Assembly (NCBI RefSeq): GCF_002020135.1
Contig: NZ_MPZS01000001.1
Coordinates: 434,001 to 498,000, forward strand
Length of the DNA: 64,000 nt
Direction: 5' to 3'
Source: Thioclava marina
GTDB lineage: Bacteria > Pseudomonadota > Alphaproteobacteria > Rhodobacterales > Rhodobacteraceae
Shown here piece after piece: positions 33,112-41,796 of this stretch. The translations under genes and the position numbers were made by a program. Position 1 is the stretch's first letter; each line of letters starts with the position of its first letter. The notes beneath the pieces are model-generated. The model ran no database searches, was not told the origin of the DNA, and saw nothing but the letters and a program-made list of their open reading frames with translations.

Positions 33112-33919
33112 CTGCGGCCTCGTCATGGATACGATTTGGATGGGAATAAAGCTCGAACCCCCCGCCGCGAGCGAAGGCGGCAAGGGTGATCCCTGCCTGC
33201 TCGGCCAGGCGCACGGCGGCGCCGGTGGGGGCAGAGACAGCGATCAGGATCGGAATGCCCGCGAAGGCGCATTTCTGGACCAGCTCGACAGACAGCCGGG
33301 AGGTCATCACGGCTGCGCCGCGGCCCGGATCAATGCCGGTTTGCACGAGCGTCCCGATGAGCTTGTCCAGCGCATTGTGGCGGCCGACGTCCTCACGGGT
33401 CGGCATCACCGCAGAACCGGGCAAGAGGAACCCGGCGGCGTGGGTGGCGCGCGTCAGATCGTGCAGACGCTGGTGGTCGCGCAGCGCCTCCGTGGCATGG
33501 GCCACGTCCTGCACGCACAGGCGCAGATCCGACGTGACGCGAGGCACCGACCGAAGCGCCTGATCGAGGCTGTCGATACCGCACAGGCCGCAGCCGACCG
33601 GTCCGGCCATGGTCCGACGCCGCTTTTCCAGCGCTTTGGCGCAATCGTCGTTCAGCCAAAATCTCGCCTCGATGCCATTGGCATGTTCGACGATCTCGAA
33701 TTCCTCGACCTGCGCCAGATCGGTGACGATGCCCTCGGTGAGAGCAAAGCCATGCGCGAAGTCCGCGAGATCGGCGGGCGTCGCCATCATCACTGCCTGC
33801 GTCGTGCCGTTGAAAACCAGCGCGACCGGCACCTCCTCGGGCAGCGCACGGTGGATGACGTGCGACCCCTCGGAATGATGCGCCCGGCCCGGCGTGCTGA
33901 CATGCGCCCGCATGGTCAT
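33101..33919 (-). CDS. fdhD: Formate dehydrogenase sulfurtransferase FdhD (FdsC)
   Basis: A 272-residue accessory protein. The sulfur-carrying cysteine motif is in GPVGCGLCGID, and the conserved MPTREDVGRHNALDKLIG and VMTSRLSVELVQKCAFAG blocks are present. FdhD passes sulfur from a cysteine desulfurase to the Mo-bis-PGD cofactor, giving the sulfido ligand required for formate oxidation. Its start overlaps the fdsA stop by four bases (ATGA), so maturation factor and catalytic subunit are translated together. Confidence 0.95.
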   Translation of the reverse strand: MTMRAHVSTPGRAHHSEGSHVIHRALPEEVPVALVFNGTTQAVMMATPADLADFAHGFALTEGIVTDLAQVEEFEIVEHANGIEARFWLNDDCAKALEKRRRTMAGPVGCGLCGIDSLDQALRSVPRVTSDLRLCVQDVAHATEALRDHQRLHDLTRATHAAGFLLPGSAVMPTREDVGRHNALDKLIGTLVQTGIDPGRGAAVMTSRLSVELVQKCAFAGIPILIAVSAPTGAAVRLAEQAGITLAAFARGGGFELYSHPNRIHDEAADVA

Positions 33920-36810
33920 TCCGCCGCGGGCAGGATGCGACGCGAGCGTTCGGCCTGAGCCGCGTAATCCTCCTGCCAGTCCGTCGGCCCGTTCGAGGGC
34001 GAGACCTGCACCGCCGTCACCTTGTATTCCGGGCAGTTGGTGGCCCAGTCGGAATAGTCGGTGGTGATGACGTTGGCCTGCGTATCGGGATGGTGGAAGG
34101 TGGTGTAGACCACGCCGGGACTGACGCGATCCGTCACCTTTGCCTTCAACGTGGTTTCGCCCGACCGCGAGGCCAGCCTAACCCAGTCGCCATCGTTCAG
34201 ACCTCGGTTCTCGGCGTCGTGCGGGTGGATCTCCAGCACGTCGCCGTCATGCCACACCACGTTGTCGGTGCGCCGGGTCTGAGCGCCCACATTGTATTGC
34301 GACAGGATGCGCCCGGTGGTCAGCAACAGCGGGAAGCGCGGGCCGGTCTTCTCATCAGTCGCCACATATTCGGTGACGATGAAGCGCCCCTTGCCGCGCA
34401 CGAAGCCGTCGACATGCATCAGCGGCGTGCCTTCGGGGTGGTCTTCGTTGCAGGGCCATTGGATGGAGCCCTTTTCTTCCAGAAGGGCATAGTCCACGCC
34501 CGCGAAAGACGGCGTCGTCGCAGCGATCTCGTCCATGATCTGGCTCGGATGGGTATAGGTCCACCCTGCCCCCATGGCGTTCGCCAGGAGTTGCGTCACT
34601 TCCCAGTCGGCATAGCCGTTCTTGGGGGCCATGACCCGACGCACGCGGTTGATGCGGCGTTCGGCATTGGTGAACGTCCCGTCCTTTTCGAGGAAAGTCG
34701 ATCCGGGAAGGAAGACATGCGCGTAATTCGCCGTCTCGTTCAGGAAGAGATCATGCACGATGACGCATTCCATCGCAGCAAGCCCGGCCGCCACATGTTT
34801 GGTGTCAGGGTCGGATTGCAGGATGTCCTCGCCCTGGCAATAGAGCCCCTTGAAGCTGCCTTCGACGGCCGCGTCCAGCATGTTGGGGATGCGCAGGCCG
34901 GGTTCCGGGTCGATCTGAACGCCCCAGGTGGTTTCAAAGATCTCGCGCACCTCGGGCAGCTTCACATGGCGATAGCCCGGCAGCTCATGCGGGAACGACC
35001 CCATGTCGCACGATCCCTGCACGTTGTTCTGGCCGCGCAGCGGGTTCACGCCCACGCCGGGACGGCCGATATTGCCGGTCAGCATGGCGAGGTTGGCGAT
35101 CCCCATGACAGTGGTCGAGCCCTGCGAATGCTCGGTCACGCCCAGCCCGTAATAGATCGCGCCGTTACCGCCGCGGGCAAAGGTGCGGGCCGCCGCGCGC
35201 AGTTCCTCGGCAGGAACGCCGGTCAGAAACTGGGTCGCCTCGGGGCTGTGCCGGGCGTCCGAGACGAACTCGGCATAGACTTGGAATGCGTCCCAGTCGC
35301 AGCGTTCGCGGATAAACGCCTCGTCCATCAAGCCTTCGGTGACGATCACATGCGCCAGCGCGGTGACGACGGCGACGTTCGTGCCCGGTGTCAGGGCCAG
35401 GTGATGCGCGGCTTCGATATGCGCGGATTTCACCAGGTCGATGCGGCGCGGGTCGATCACGATCAGCTTGGCCCCGGCGCGCAGGCGCTTTTTCAGGCGG
35501 CTGGCAAAGACCGGGTGGCCGTCGGTCGGGTTCGCACCGATGACGATGACCACGTCAGTCTGCTCAACGCTGTCGAAATCCTGTGTCCCTGCGCTGGTGC
35601 CAAAGGTCTGGCCCAGACCGTAGCCGGTGGGCGAATGGCAGACGCGCGCGCAGGTGTCGGTGTTGTTGTTGCCAAAGACCGCACGGGTCAGCTTCTGGAC
35701 GAGGAAGGTTTCCTCGTTCGTGCAACGGCTGGAGGTGATGACGCCGATGGACTTCTTGCCATACTTGTCCTGAAGGCCTCGCAGGCGGTTCGCGGCAAAT
35801 GTCAGCGCCTCGTCCCAACTGACTTCGCGCCACGGCTCTTCGATCGTGTCGCGGATCATCGGGTTCAGGATGCGGTCGCGGTGATTGGCATAACCATAGG
35901 CGAACCGGCCCTTGACGCAGGAATGCCCACGGTTCGCCTTGCCGTGCTTGTAGGGGACCATGCGGACCAGCTCGTCGCCCTGCAGCTCGGCCTTGAACGA
36001 ACAGCCCACGCCGCAATAGGCGCAGGTGGTCACGACGGACCGATCCGGCGTGCCCATCTCGATCACGGATTTCTCCTGCAAGGTTGCGGTCGGGCAAGCT
36101 TGCACGCAAGCACCGCAGGACACACAGTCCGAAGACAGGAAGTCGTCGCCGGCCCCGCCCGCGGATACGCGGCTGTCAAATCCGCGCCCGGCGATGGTCA
36201 GCGCAAAGGTGCCCTGCACCTCTTCGCACGCACGGACGCAGCGATTGCAGACGATGCATTTCGATGGATCGTAGCTAAAATAGGGGTTCGAGTCGTCCTT
36301 GGGCAGCCATTCGGGATTGGTCTCGCCACTGGTGTTTCGTGCCTCGAAATGGTTGGCCAGCCCGCGGTTTTCCGGCGCCTTGTAGCGCACGTCGCGCAGG
36401 CCGACAGCGCCAGCCATGTCCTGCAATTCGCAATCGCCGTTGGCCGCGCAGGTCAGGCAGTCCAGTGGGTGGTCGGAGATATAAAGCTCCATCACGCCCT
36501 TGCGGATCTTGCGCACCTTAGCGGAGTTTGTGTCCACGACCATGCCCTGCGCAACCGGCGTCGTGCACGAGGCCGGCGTGCCGCGCCGCCCCTCGATTTC
36601 CACGGCGCACAGGCGGCAGGACCCGAAAGCCTCGAGATTGTCAGACGCGCACAGCTTGGGTATCTGAATGCCGATTTCGGCAGCCGCACGCAGAACGGAC
36701 GTGCCCTCGGGCACGGTGACCTCGAACCCATCGATCGTCAGGGTGACCGGATTGCCTGTCCTGGCAGGTGTGCCCATGTCGCGATCGTCTGGAATGATGA
36801 AATCCTTCAT
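33916..36810 (-). CDS. fdsA: NAD-dependent formate dehydrogenase, catalytic alpha subunit
   Basis: A 964-residue molybdoenzyme oxidising formate to CO2. An N-terminal [2Fe-2S] domain (Cys54, 65, 68, 82) is followed by the His-Cys3 cluster site (H114, C118, C121, C127), two [4Fe-4S] sites (CIVCNRCVRAC at 185-195; CVSCGACVQAC at 229-239) and the CAYCGVGC cluster site at 263-270. The active-site Cys391-His392 in CARVCHSPTG matches the Mo-ligating Cys of R. capsulatus FdsA. The molybdopterin-binding domains continue to the C-terminus (TTGRILSQYNVGAQTRRTDN, HPDTQANVIT). Its start overlaps the fdsB stop (ATGA). A complete enzyme is expected. Confidence 0.97.
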   Translation of the reverse strand: MKDFIIPDDRDMGTPARTGNPVTLTIDGFEVTVPEGTSVLRAAAEIGIQIPKLCASDNLEAFGSCRLCAVEIEGRRGTPASCTTPVAQGMVVDTNSAKVRKIRKGVMELYISDHPLDCLTCAANGDCELQDMAGAVGLRDVRYKAPENRGLANHFEARNTSGETNPEWLPKDDSNPYFSYDPSKCIVCNRCVRACEEVQGTFALTIAGRGFDSRVSAGGAGDDFLSSDCVSCGACVQACPTATLQEKSVIEMGTPDRSVVTTCAYCGVGCSFKAELQGDELVRMVPYKHGKANRGHSCVKGRFAYGYANHRDRILNPMIRDTIEEPWREVSWDEALTFAANRLRGLQDKYGKKSIGVITSSRCTNEETFLVQKLTRAVFGNNNTDTCARVCHSPTGYGLGQTFGTSAGTQDFDSVEQTDVVIVIGANPTDGHPVFASRLKKRLRAGAKLIVIDPRRIDLVKSAHIEAAHHLALTPGTNVAVVTALAHVIVTEGLMDEAFIRERCDWDAFQVYAEFVSDARHSPEATQFLTGVPAEELRAAARTFARGGNGAIYYGLGVTEHSQGSTTVMGIANLAMLTGNIGRPGVGVNPLRGQNNVQGSCDMGSFPHELPGYRHVKLPEVREIFETTWGVQIDPEPGLRIPNMLDAAVEGSFKGLYCQGEDILQSDPDTKHVAAGLAAMECVIVHDLFLNETANYAHVFLPGSTFLEKDGTFTNAERRINRVRRVMAPKNGYADWEVTQLLANAMGAGWTYTHPSQIMDEIAATTPSFAGVDYALLEEKGSIQWPCNEDHPEGTPLMHVDGFVRGKGRFIVTEYVATDEKTGPRFPLLLTTGRILSQYNVGAQTRRTDNVVWHDGDVLEIHPHDAENRGLNDGDWVRLASRSGETTLKAKVTDRVSPGVVYTTFHHPDTQANVITTDYSDWATNCPEYKVTAVQVSPSNGPTDWQEDYAAQAERSRRILPAAE

Positions 36811-38315
36811 TCTGCGGCCTCCTTCAGGCGAGCGAAATCATCGGGGAAATGGGTGAGCGCGGACATGACCGGGAACGGGGTAAAGCCCCCCAATGCGCAA
36901 AGCGAGCCGTCCTTCATCGTTTCGCACAGGTCGGTCAGAAGCGGCAGCGCGTCGGCGTCGCCCTGCGCGATGCGGTCGATGGTTTCGACCCCGCGCACCG
37001 CGCCGATCCGGCAGGGGGTGCATTTGCCACAGCTTTCGACCGCGCAGAATTCCATGGCGAAGCGCGCCATGCCCAGCATGTCGGTCGTGTCATCAAAAAC
37101 GGTCAAGCCCGCATGGCCGATCAGCCCGCCCGCGGTGTCGAATTCCTCGTAGCCTAGCGGTGTGTCGAACTTGCTGACCGGCATATAGGCACCGAGCGGT
37201 CCGCCGACCTGCACCGCCTTGACCGGACGGCCCGAGGCGGTGCCGCCTCCAAGATCGTTGACCACCTCACCGAGACTGATGCCGAAAGCGGTCTCGAACA
37301 GGCCGCCCTGCGCCACGTTGCCCGCGATCTGTAACGTCACTGTCCCGCGAGACCGCCCCAGACCGAAATCTGCGTAAAACTGCGCGCCCTTCTCGAAGAT
37401 CACCGGCACGGTCGCCAGCGAGATCACGTTGTTCACCACGGTCGGGCGGCCAAGGAAGCCCTCGAGCGCCGGCAGCGGCGGCTTGGAGCGCACGACGCCG
37501 CGCTTGCCTTCGAGGGAGTTGAGCAGCGAGGTTTCCTCGCCGCAGACGTAAGCCCCCGCGCCCTTGCGGATCTCCATGTTGAAGGCGCGGCCGGAGCCAA
37601 GCACATCACCGCCCAACAGACCCTCGGCGCGGGCGATCTCGACCGCGCGGGACAGCACCGCGATCGCGTCGGGATATTCCGAGCGCAGGTAGACATAGCC
37701 CTTCGTGGCACCGACACCGATCCCGGCAATGGCCATGCCTTCGATCAGGGTGAAGGGGTCGCCTTCCATCAGCATCCGGTCGGCGAAGGTGGCGCTGTCG
37801 CCCTCGTCGGCATTGCAGACGATGTATTTCTGCGGCGCGTCAGCGTCATGCACGGTCTGCCACTTGATGCCGGTGGGGAAGCCCGCTCCGCCGCGGCCAC
37901 GCAGACCGGAAGCCTTGACCTCGTCGACGATCTCCTGCCCGGTCATGGCAAGTGCGCGGCGCAGCCCGGTCAGCCCGCCATGCGCCTGGTAATCGGACAG
38001 CGACAGCGGGTCGATCACGCCGACGCGGGCAAAGGTCAGGCGGGTCTGGCGCTTCATCCAGTCCAGATCCTCGACCGGGCCGAGCGCCTTGGCGCTGCTG
38101 CCATCGAGGATGCCCGGCACATCTGACGGCTCTGCCGGGCCGAAGCCGAGGCGGACGCCGTCCAGCTCGACCTCGACCAGCGGTTCCAGCCAGATCATCC
38201 CGCGCGAGCCGGTGCGGACGATCTCTGCCTCGGGGGCGGCGGCGCGCAGGGCGTCAACCACATCCTCGGCCCCCAGCGCCTTGGCCGCGCTGTCCATGGG
38301 AACGTAAACCTTCAT
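36807..38315 (-). CDS. fdsB: Formate dehydrogenase beta subunit (NADH/FMN-binding)
   Basis: A 502-residue subunit homologous to NuoF, with an N-terminal thioredoxin-like region. FMN/NADH-binding loops are visible as GLRGRGGAGFPTGIKW and CNADEGDSATFADRML, and the [4Fe-4S] cluster site as ESCGKCTPCRIGAVRG. It passes electrons from FdsA to NAD+. Both ends overlap neighbours by four bases (fdsG before, fdsA after), showing tight translational coupling. Confidence 0.96.
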   Translation of the reverse strand: MKVYVPMDSAAKALGAEDVVDALRAAAPEAEIVRTGSRGMIWLEPLVEVELDGVRLGFGPAEPSDVPGILDGSSAKALGPVEDLDWMKRQTRLTFARVGVIDPLSLSDYQAHGGLTGLRRALAMTGQEIVDEVKASGLRGRGGAGFPTGIKWQTVHDADAPQKYIVCNADEGDSATFADRMLMEGDPFTLIEGMAIAGIGVGATKGYVYLRSEYPDAIAVLSRAVEIARAEGLLGGDVLGSGRAFNMEIRKGAGAYVCGEETSLLNSLEGKRGVVRSKPPLPALEGFLGRPTVVNNVISLATVPVIFEKGAQFYADFGLGRSRGTVTLQIAGNVAQGGLFETAFGISLGEVVNDLGGGTASGRPVKAVQVGGPLGAYMPVSKFDTPLGYEEFDTAGGLIGHAGLTVFDDTTDMLGMARFAMEFCAVESCGKCTPCRIGAVRGVETIDRIAQGDADALPLLTDLCETMKDGSLCALGGFTPFPVMSALTHFPDDFARLKEAAE

Positions 38316-38788
38316 GCGCCCACCTCCGCCAGCAGCTTTTCCAGCTTCGCCGCATCGACGCGGCCCACGACACGGTCATCGACCATCGCGGCGGGCCCGC
38401 AGGCACACATGCCAAGACAATAGACCGGCTCGATCGTCACGGCGCCATCAGAGGTGGTTCCGTGCCACTCCAGCCCCAGCTTGGCCAGCAGCGCGTCGGC
38501 CACCGCCGCGCCACCGACCGACTGGCAGGCTTCGGCGCGACAGATTTTCAACACATGACGCCCGGCGGGCTTTTCGCGGAAGTCATGGTAAAAGGTGATC
38601 ACGCCGTGCAATTCGGCGCGGGTAATGTTCAGGGCATCGCAGATCGGCGCATGAGCCTGCGCGGGGACATGTCCGAACGCCTCCTGCAAGGCGTGCAGCA
38701 TCGGCAGAAGCGGCCCTTCGAGGGCGCTGTGGGCGTCAACGATCCGAGCGATCTCTTCGCCGTCAATAACTGTGGCAGGGTGGGCCAT
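38312..38788 (-). CDS. fdsG: Formate dehydrogenase gamma subunit (NuoE-like)
   Basis: A 158-residue thioredoxin-like [2Fe-2S] protein. The cluster cysteines are in CRAEACQSVGG and CLGMCACGPAAMVDD. The ATG at 38788 has GGAGG 9 bases upstream; a longer frame to 38824 is rejected. It is the first gene of the fdsGBA-fdhD-fdsD operon. The LysR regulator gene ends about 90 bases upstream on the same strand, so an fds promoter must lie in or before that gap. Confidence 0.94.
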   Translation of the reverse strand: MAHPATVIDGEEIARIVDAHSALEGPLLPMLHALQEAFGHVPAQAHAPICDALNITRAELHGVITFYHDFREKPAGRHVLKICRAEACQSVGGAAVADALLAKLGLEWHGTTSDGAVTIEPVYCLGMCACGPAAMVDDRVVGRVDAAKLEKLLAEVGA

Positions 38789-38877
38789 GGCTGTCGTCCT
38801 CCAATTTGGCATACCTTGGCACACGGTGGGGGGCAGCGATCAATAACGGCGTTCCGTGAGGCGATAGAGGTTTTGGA

Positions 38878-39762
38878 TCAACCGGCGGGCAGGCGCCGCG
38901 CCTCTTCCAGAAGCGCAGACAGGACGGGCGTGCGCGGGTCGCGTTGCGGCAGGATAAGCGCAACCTTCTGTCGCCGCGACGCGCCTTCGAGCGGCACGAG
39001 TGCCACGTCTTTGCCGCCCGCGACAAAGCTGGCCACATCCTTGGGCAGGACGGTCATGCAATGGCCCGACGCCACGCTCGCCACCAGCGCGATGATGGAA
39101 TTCGACTCGATGCAGGTCGCCGGGGTCACGCCGCTTTCGGCAAAGAGCTGGTTGATGATCCGCCGGTTCTGCATGTCAGGTGTCAGCAGCGCCAGCGTCT
39201 GCCCGTCCAGGTCGGACCAGGCCATCTTGGTCTTGCTCGCAAACGGAGAATTGCGGGCACAGACGAGAATATAGCTTTCGTCATAGAGTTCGGCGGCATC
39301 GAGCCGGCCGAGAGACTCATTCTCCAGATAGGAGATCCCGGCATCTGCCTCGAAATCGTCGAGCATCTGCAGAATCTCGCGCGAGTTGCGCGACAGGATG
39401 GTGAAGCGCACGCCCGGATGACGCTTCGCAAACGCGGTGCACAGTCGCCCGGCCCAGGTCTGCGCTGTGGGGATCACCGCCAGCCGCACTTCGCCGGTCA
39501 GCCCCTGCCGCCGGATCCGCACCTCGTCGTGCAATCGGCGCGCATCATCGACGATACGCTTGGCCCAGGACAAAGCGGTCTCGCCCTCGGGCGTCAGACC
39601 GCCAAACCGCGAGCCACGATGTACCAGCTGCACGCCCAGCTGCGCCTCCAGCTGCTTGATCCCGGCCGACAGCGTCGGCTGCGCGATGTTCAACCGTTCG
39701 GCCGCACGTCCGAAATGTCCTTCCTTGGCCAGCGCGATGAACATTTCCAGCTTGTCCAGCAT
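38878..39762 (-). CDS. LysR-family regulator of the formate dehydrogenase operon
   Basis: A 294-residue LysR protein. The helix-turn-helix lies in residues 1-60 (MLDKLEMFIALAKEGHFGRA, AERLNIAQPTLSAGIKQLEA) and the substrate-binding domain follows. The ATG at 39762 is preceded by AGGA 10 bases upstream and is preferred over a frame extending to 39831 that overlaps the transporter gene end. It is encoded just upstream of fdsG in the same direction. A LysR regulator (FdsR) controls the comparable operon in Cupriavidus, so a formate- or reductant-responsive role is likely. Confidence 0.88.
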   Translation of the reverse strand: MLDKLEMFIALAKEGHFGRAAERLNIAQPTLSAGIKQLEAQLGVQLVHRGSRFGGLTPEGETALSWAKRIVDDARRLHDEVRIRRQGLTGEVRLAVIPTAQTWAGRLCTAFAKRHPGVRFTILSRNSREILQMLDDFEADAGISYLENESLGRLDAAELYDESYILVCARNSPFASKTKMAWSDLDGQTLALLTPDMQNRRIINQLFAESGVTPATCIESNSIIALVASVASGHCMTVLPKDVASFVAGGKDVALVPLEGASRRQKVALILPQRDPRTPVLSALLEEARRLPAG

Positions 39763-39827
39763 CGGCGGTCTTTCCTGCGGCGCTTGCTTGGAAGGCCGGG
39801 GCGCAACATACGCCCCGGCCCGATCTG

Positions 39828-41549
39828 TCATTCAACCGGAACGGCTTGCAGTTCGGGTTCGTCATGGTGGTGGTGTTCCTTGACCGGCTTCATCAGCAGG
39901 TTGGCAAAGAACGCCACGACCAGCAGCGCCGCCATGCAATACATGGTGGTGTTGTAGAGCGACGGGGTCGGGTCGATCGTGCCGTCAGGCGCAATTTCCA
40001 TCAGCTTGGCGATGGTCACGGTCTTGGCCGCGACCAGCTGATCCAACTGCGTCAACGGGGCGCCGAATTTCTCGGCAAAGGCCGCCGGGTCGACCTTGGC
40101 GGCCAGATTCTGGATCGCGTTCGTCACCGACATCTGCCGCAGCGAGGTAATGGCCAGAGGCCCCAGCACGCCTGCGGTGGACCACGCCGTCAGCAACCGC
40201 CCGTGGATGCCGCCCACATGCATCGTTCCGAACATGTCGGCGAGGTAGGCCGGGATCGTCGCGAACCCGCCGCCGTACATCGAGAAGATGATCATCGTCG
40301 CGGCGTAGAAGCCGATCAGGTAGATCATTGCCGGGGTGGTGGCCACGGCGGAGGCGAAATAGGGGATCGACAGGTACAGGATAGTGCCCAAAACGAAGAA
40401 GCACATGTATGTCGCCTTGCGACCGATGTAGTCCGAAGTCGACGCCCAGAAGAAGCGCCCCACCATGTTGAAGACCGAGATCATCAGCACGTAGGTCGAG
40501 GCGAACGCCGCCGTGACTACCAGAGGCATCACCGAGCCGAAGATTTCCGACATCATCGTCTTGGCTACTCCGATCACGCCGATACCGGCGGTCACGTTGA
40601 AGCACAGCATCACCCACATCTGCCAGAATTGCGGCGTCTTCAGAGCCTGGTCGATATGGACGTTGTTTTGCGACACCATGCCCGAGGCGACGGGCTTGGG
40701 CTCCCATCCGGCGGGCTTCCAGCCCTCGGCCGGAACGCGATACTGGAACGAGGCCAGGATCATGACGATGAAATAGACGATGCCCAGCGTCATGAAGGTC
40801 TGTGCCGCGCCCGTATTGCCGGTGCCCACGACATAGACGCCCGCATCGCCGCCGAAGCTCGCGGCCTGCGCGGCGCTGGCCACGACGACCTCGACCTTGC
40901 CCGCGGCGGTCTCGGCGAAGACGCGGCCGTTCTCGACCACGGTCGCGACGGCGTCTTGCGCGCCGAGGAAGTCGGGGGCCTTCTGGAACACGCCCAGCAG
41001 CCAGCCCTTCACCGGGGCCGCGATCATTGCGCCGCCGCCGAAGCCCATGATCGCCATGCCCGTCGCCATGCCACGCCGGTCCGGGAACCAGCGGATCAGC
41101 GTCGAGACCGGCGAGACATAGCCCAGCCCCAGCCCGCAGCCGCCCAGCACGCCGTAGCCCAGGTAGATCAGCCACAGCTGATGCGCGGCGATGCCGAACG
41201 AGCCGATGATGAAGCCGCCGCCCCACAGGAACGCGGCCACCACGCCGACCATGCGCGGCCCGACCTCTTCCAGCCACTTGCCCGCGAAGGCCGCGGCGAG
41301 GCCCAGAAAAACGATCGCCACCGAGAAGATCCAGACGACCGAGCTCAGCGACCAGTCATCGGCGGCGGGCGCGACCACGCCAAGCGCGCGCGTCAGCGGC
41401 GGGTTGAACACCGACCAGGCGTAGACCGAGCCGATGCACAGGTGAATGGCGATGGATGCCGGCGGAACCCGCCAGCGGTTGAAACCGGGTTCGGCGACGA
41501 TGCGGCTCTTGTGCAAAAAGCCCAGCGCCCCGCCAGAAGCGTTGCTCAT
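39828..41549 (-). CDS. OFA-family MFS transporter (formate/oxalate type)
   Basis: A 573-residue major-facilitator protein with about twelve helices. The N-terminal block HLCIGSVYAWSVFNPPLTRA and WFPDRRGMATGMAIMGFGGG are typical of the oxalate:formate antiporter (OFA) family. An insertion of roughly 80 residues (about 200-280, AETAAGKVEVVVASAAQAAS) between helices makes it longer than E. coli YhjX, and the C-terminus is His-rich (KEHHHHDEPE). The ribosome site GGAGG with 7-base spacing supports the ATG at 41549. Lying between the two-component system and the fds genes, it probably imports formate, oxalate or another small carboxylate. Confidence 0.88.
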   Translation of the reverse strand: MSNASGGALGFLHKSRIVAEPGFNRWRVPPASIAIHLCIGSVYAWSVFNPPLTRALGVVAPAADDWSLSSVVWIFSVAIVFLGLAAAFAGKWLEEVGPRMVGVVAAFLWGGGFIIGSFGIAAHQLWLIYLGYGVLGGCGLGLGYVSPVSTLIRWFPDRRGMATGMAIMGFGGGAMIAAPVKGWLLGVFQKAPDFLGAQDAVATVVENGRVFAETAAGKVEVVVASAAQAASFGGDAGVYVVGTGNTGAAQTFMTLGIVYFIVMILASFQYRVPAEGWKPAGWEPKPVASGMVSQNNVHIDQALKTPQFWQMWVMLCFNVTAGIGVIGVAKTMMSEIFGSVMPLVVTAAFASTYVLMISVFNMVGRFFWASTSDYIGRKATYMCFFVLGTILYLSIPYFASAVATTPAMIYLIGFYAATMIIFSMYGGGFATIPAYLADMFGTMHVGGIHGRLLTAWSTAGVLGPLAITSLRQMSVTNAIQNLAAKVDPAAFAEKFGAPLTQLDQLVAAKTVTIAKLMEIAPDGTIDPTPSLYNTTMYCMAALLVVAFFANLLMKPVKEHHHHDEPELQAVPVE

Positions 41550-41608
41550 GTAATTTCCTCCCATGGTCTTGACAGAACGCCCCGGTCTCCTCCCCGGGCC
41601 GCTCCGGC

Positions 41609-41626
41609 GGCATGCGATGGCATGCC
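41609..41626. promoter_or_regulatory. Palindrome upstream of the MFS transporter gene
   Basis: GGCATGC-GATG-GCATGCC, 7-bp arms, 60-77 bases before the ATG. Candidate operator for the adjacent regulators; no known consensus was matched. Confidence 0.4.
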
Positions 41627-41671
41627 CCGGCAGAAGCAGGCAATTCAGCCCTTGCGTTGTCAAGAAGATTA

Positions 41672-41685
41672 TTTATATATATCAA
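41672..41685. promoter_or_regulatory. FNR-like box upstream of the MFS transporter gene
   Basis: On the minus strand TTGATATATATAAA matches TTGAT-N4-ATCAA with one mismatch. It lies in an AT-rich stretch about 130 bases before the transporter start. Confidence 0.35.
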
Positions 41686-41796
41686 GATCTTGCGAGATCA
41701 TTATGTCCCGCAAGCCCGCTCCACCCCCGAATAAACTGGACATTTTGTCTCGACCCGCTCGGCGCGGGAGGACGAAATCTGGTCATTGCGTCCGGT

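Noticed and set aside
34090-37152. 1020-codon plus-strand open frame across fdsA and fdsB
   Set aside because: Mirrors two tightly coupled, motif-complete genes on the other strand; no ribosome site and unnatural composition.
41550-41700. Sigma-54 promoter upstream of the OFA transporter
   Set aside because: Checked for GG-N10-GC in a TGGCAC-N5-TTGC context; the GGGGCATGCCATCGC region fits poorly.
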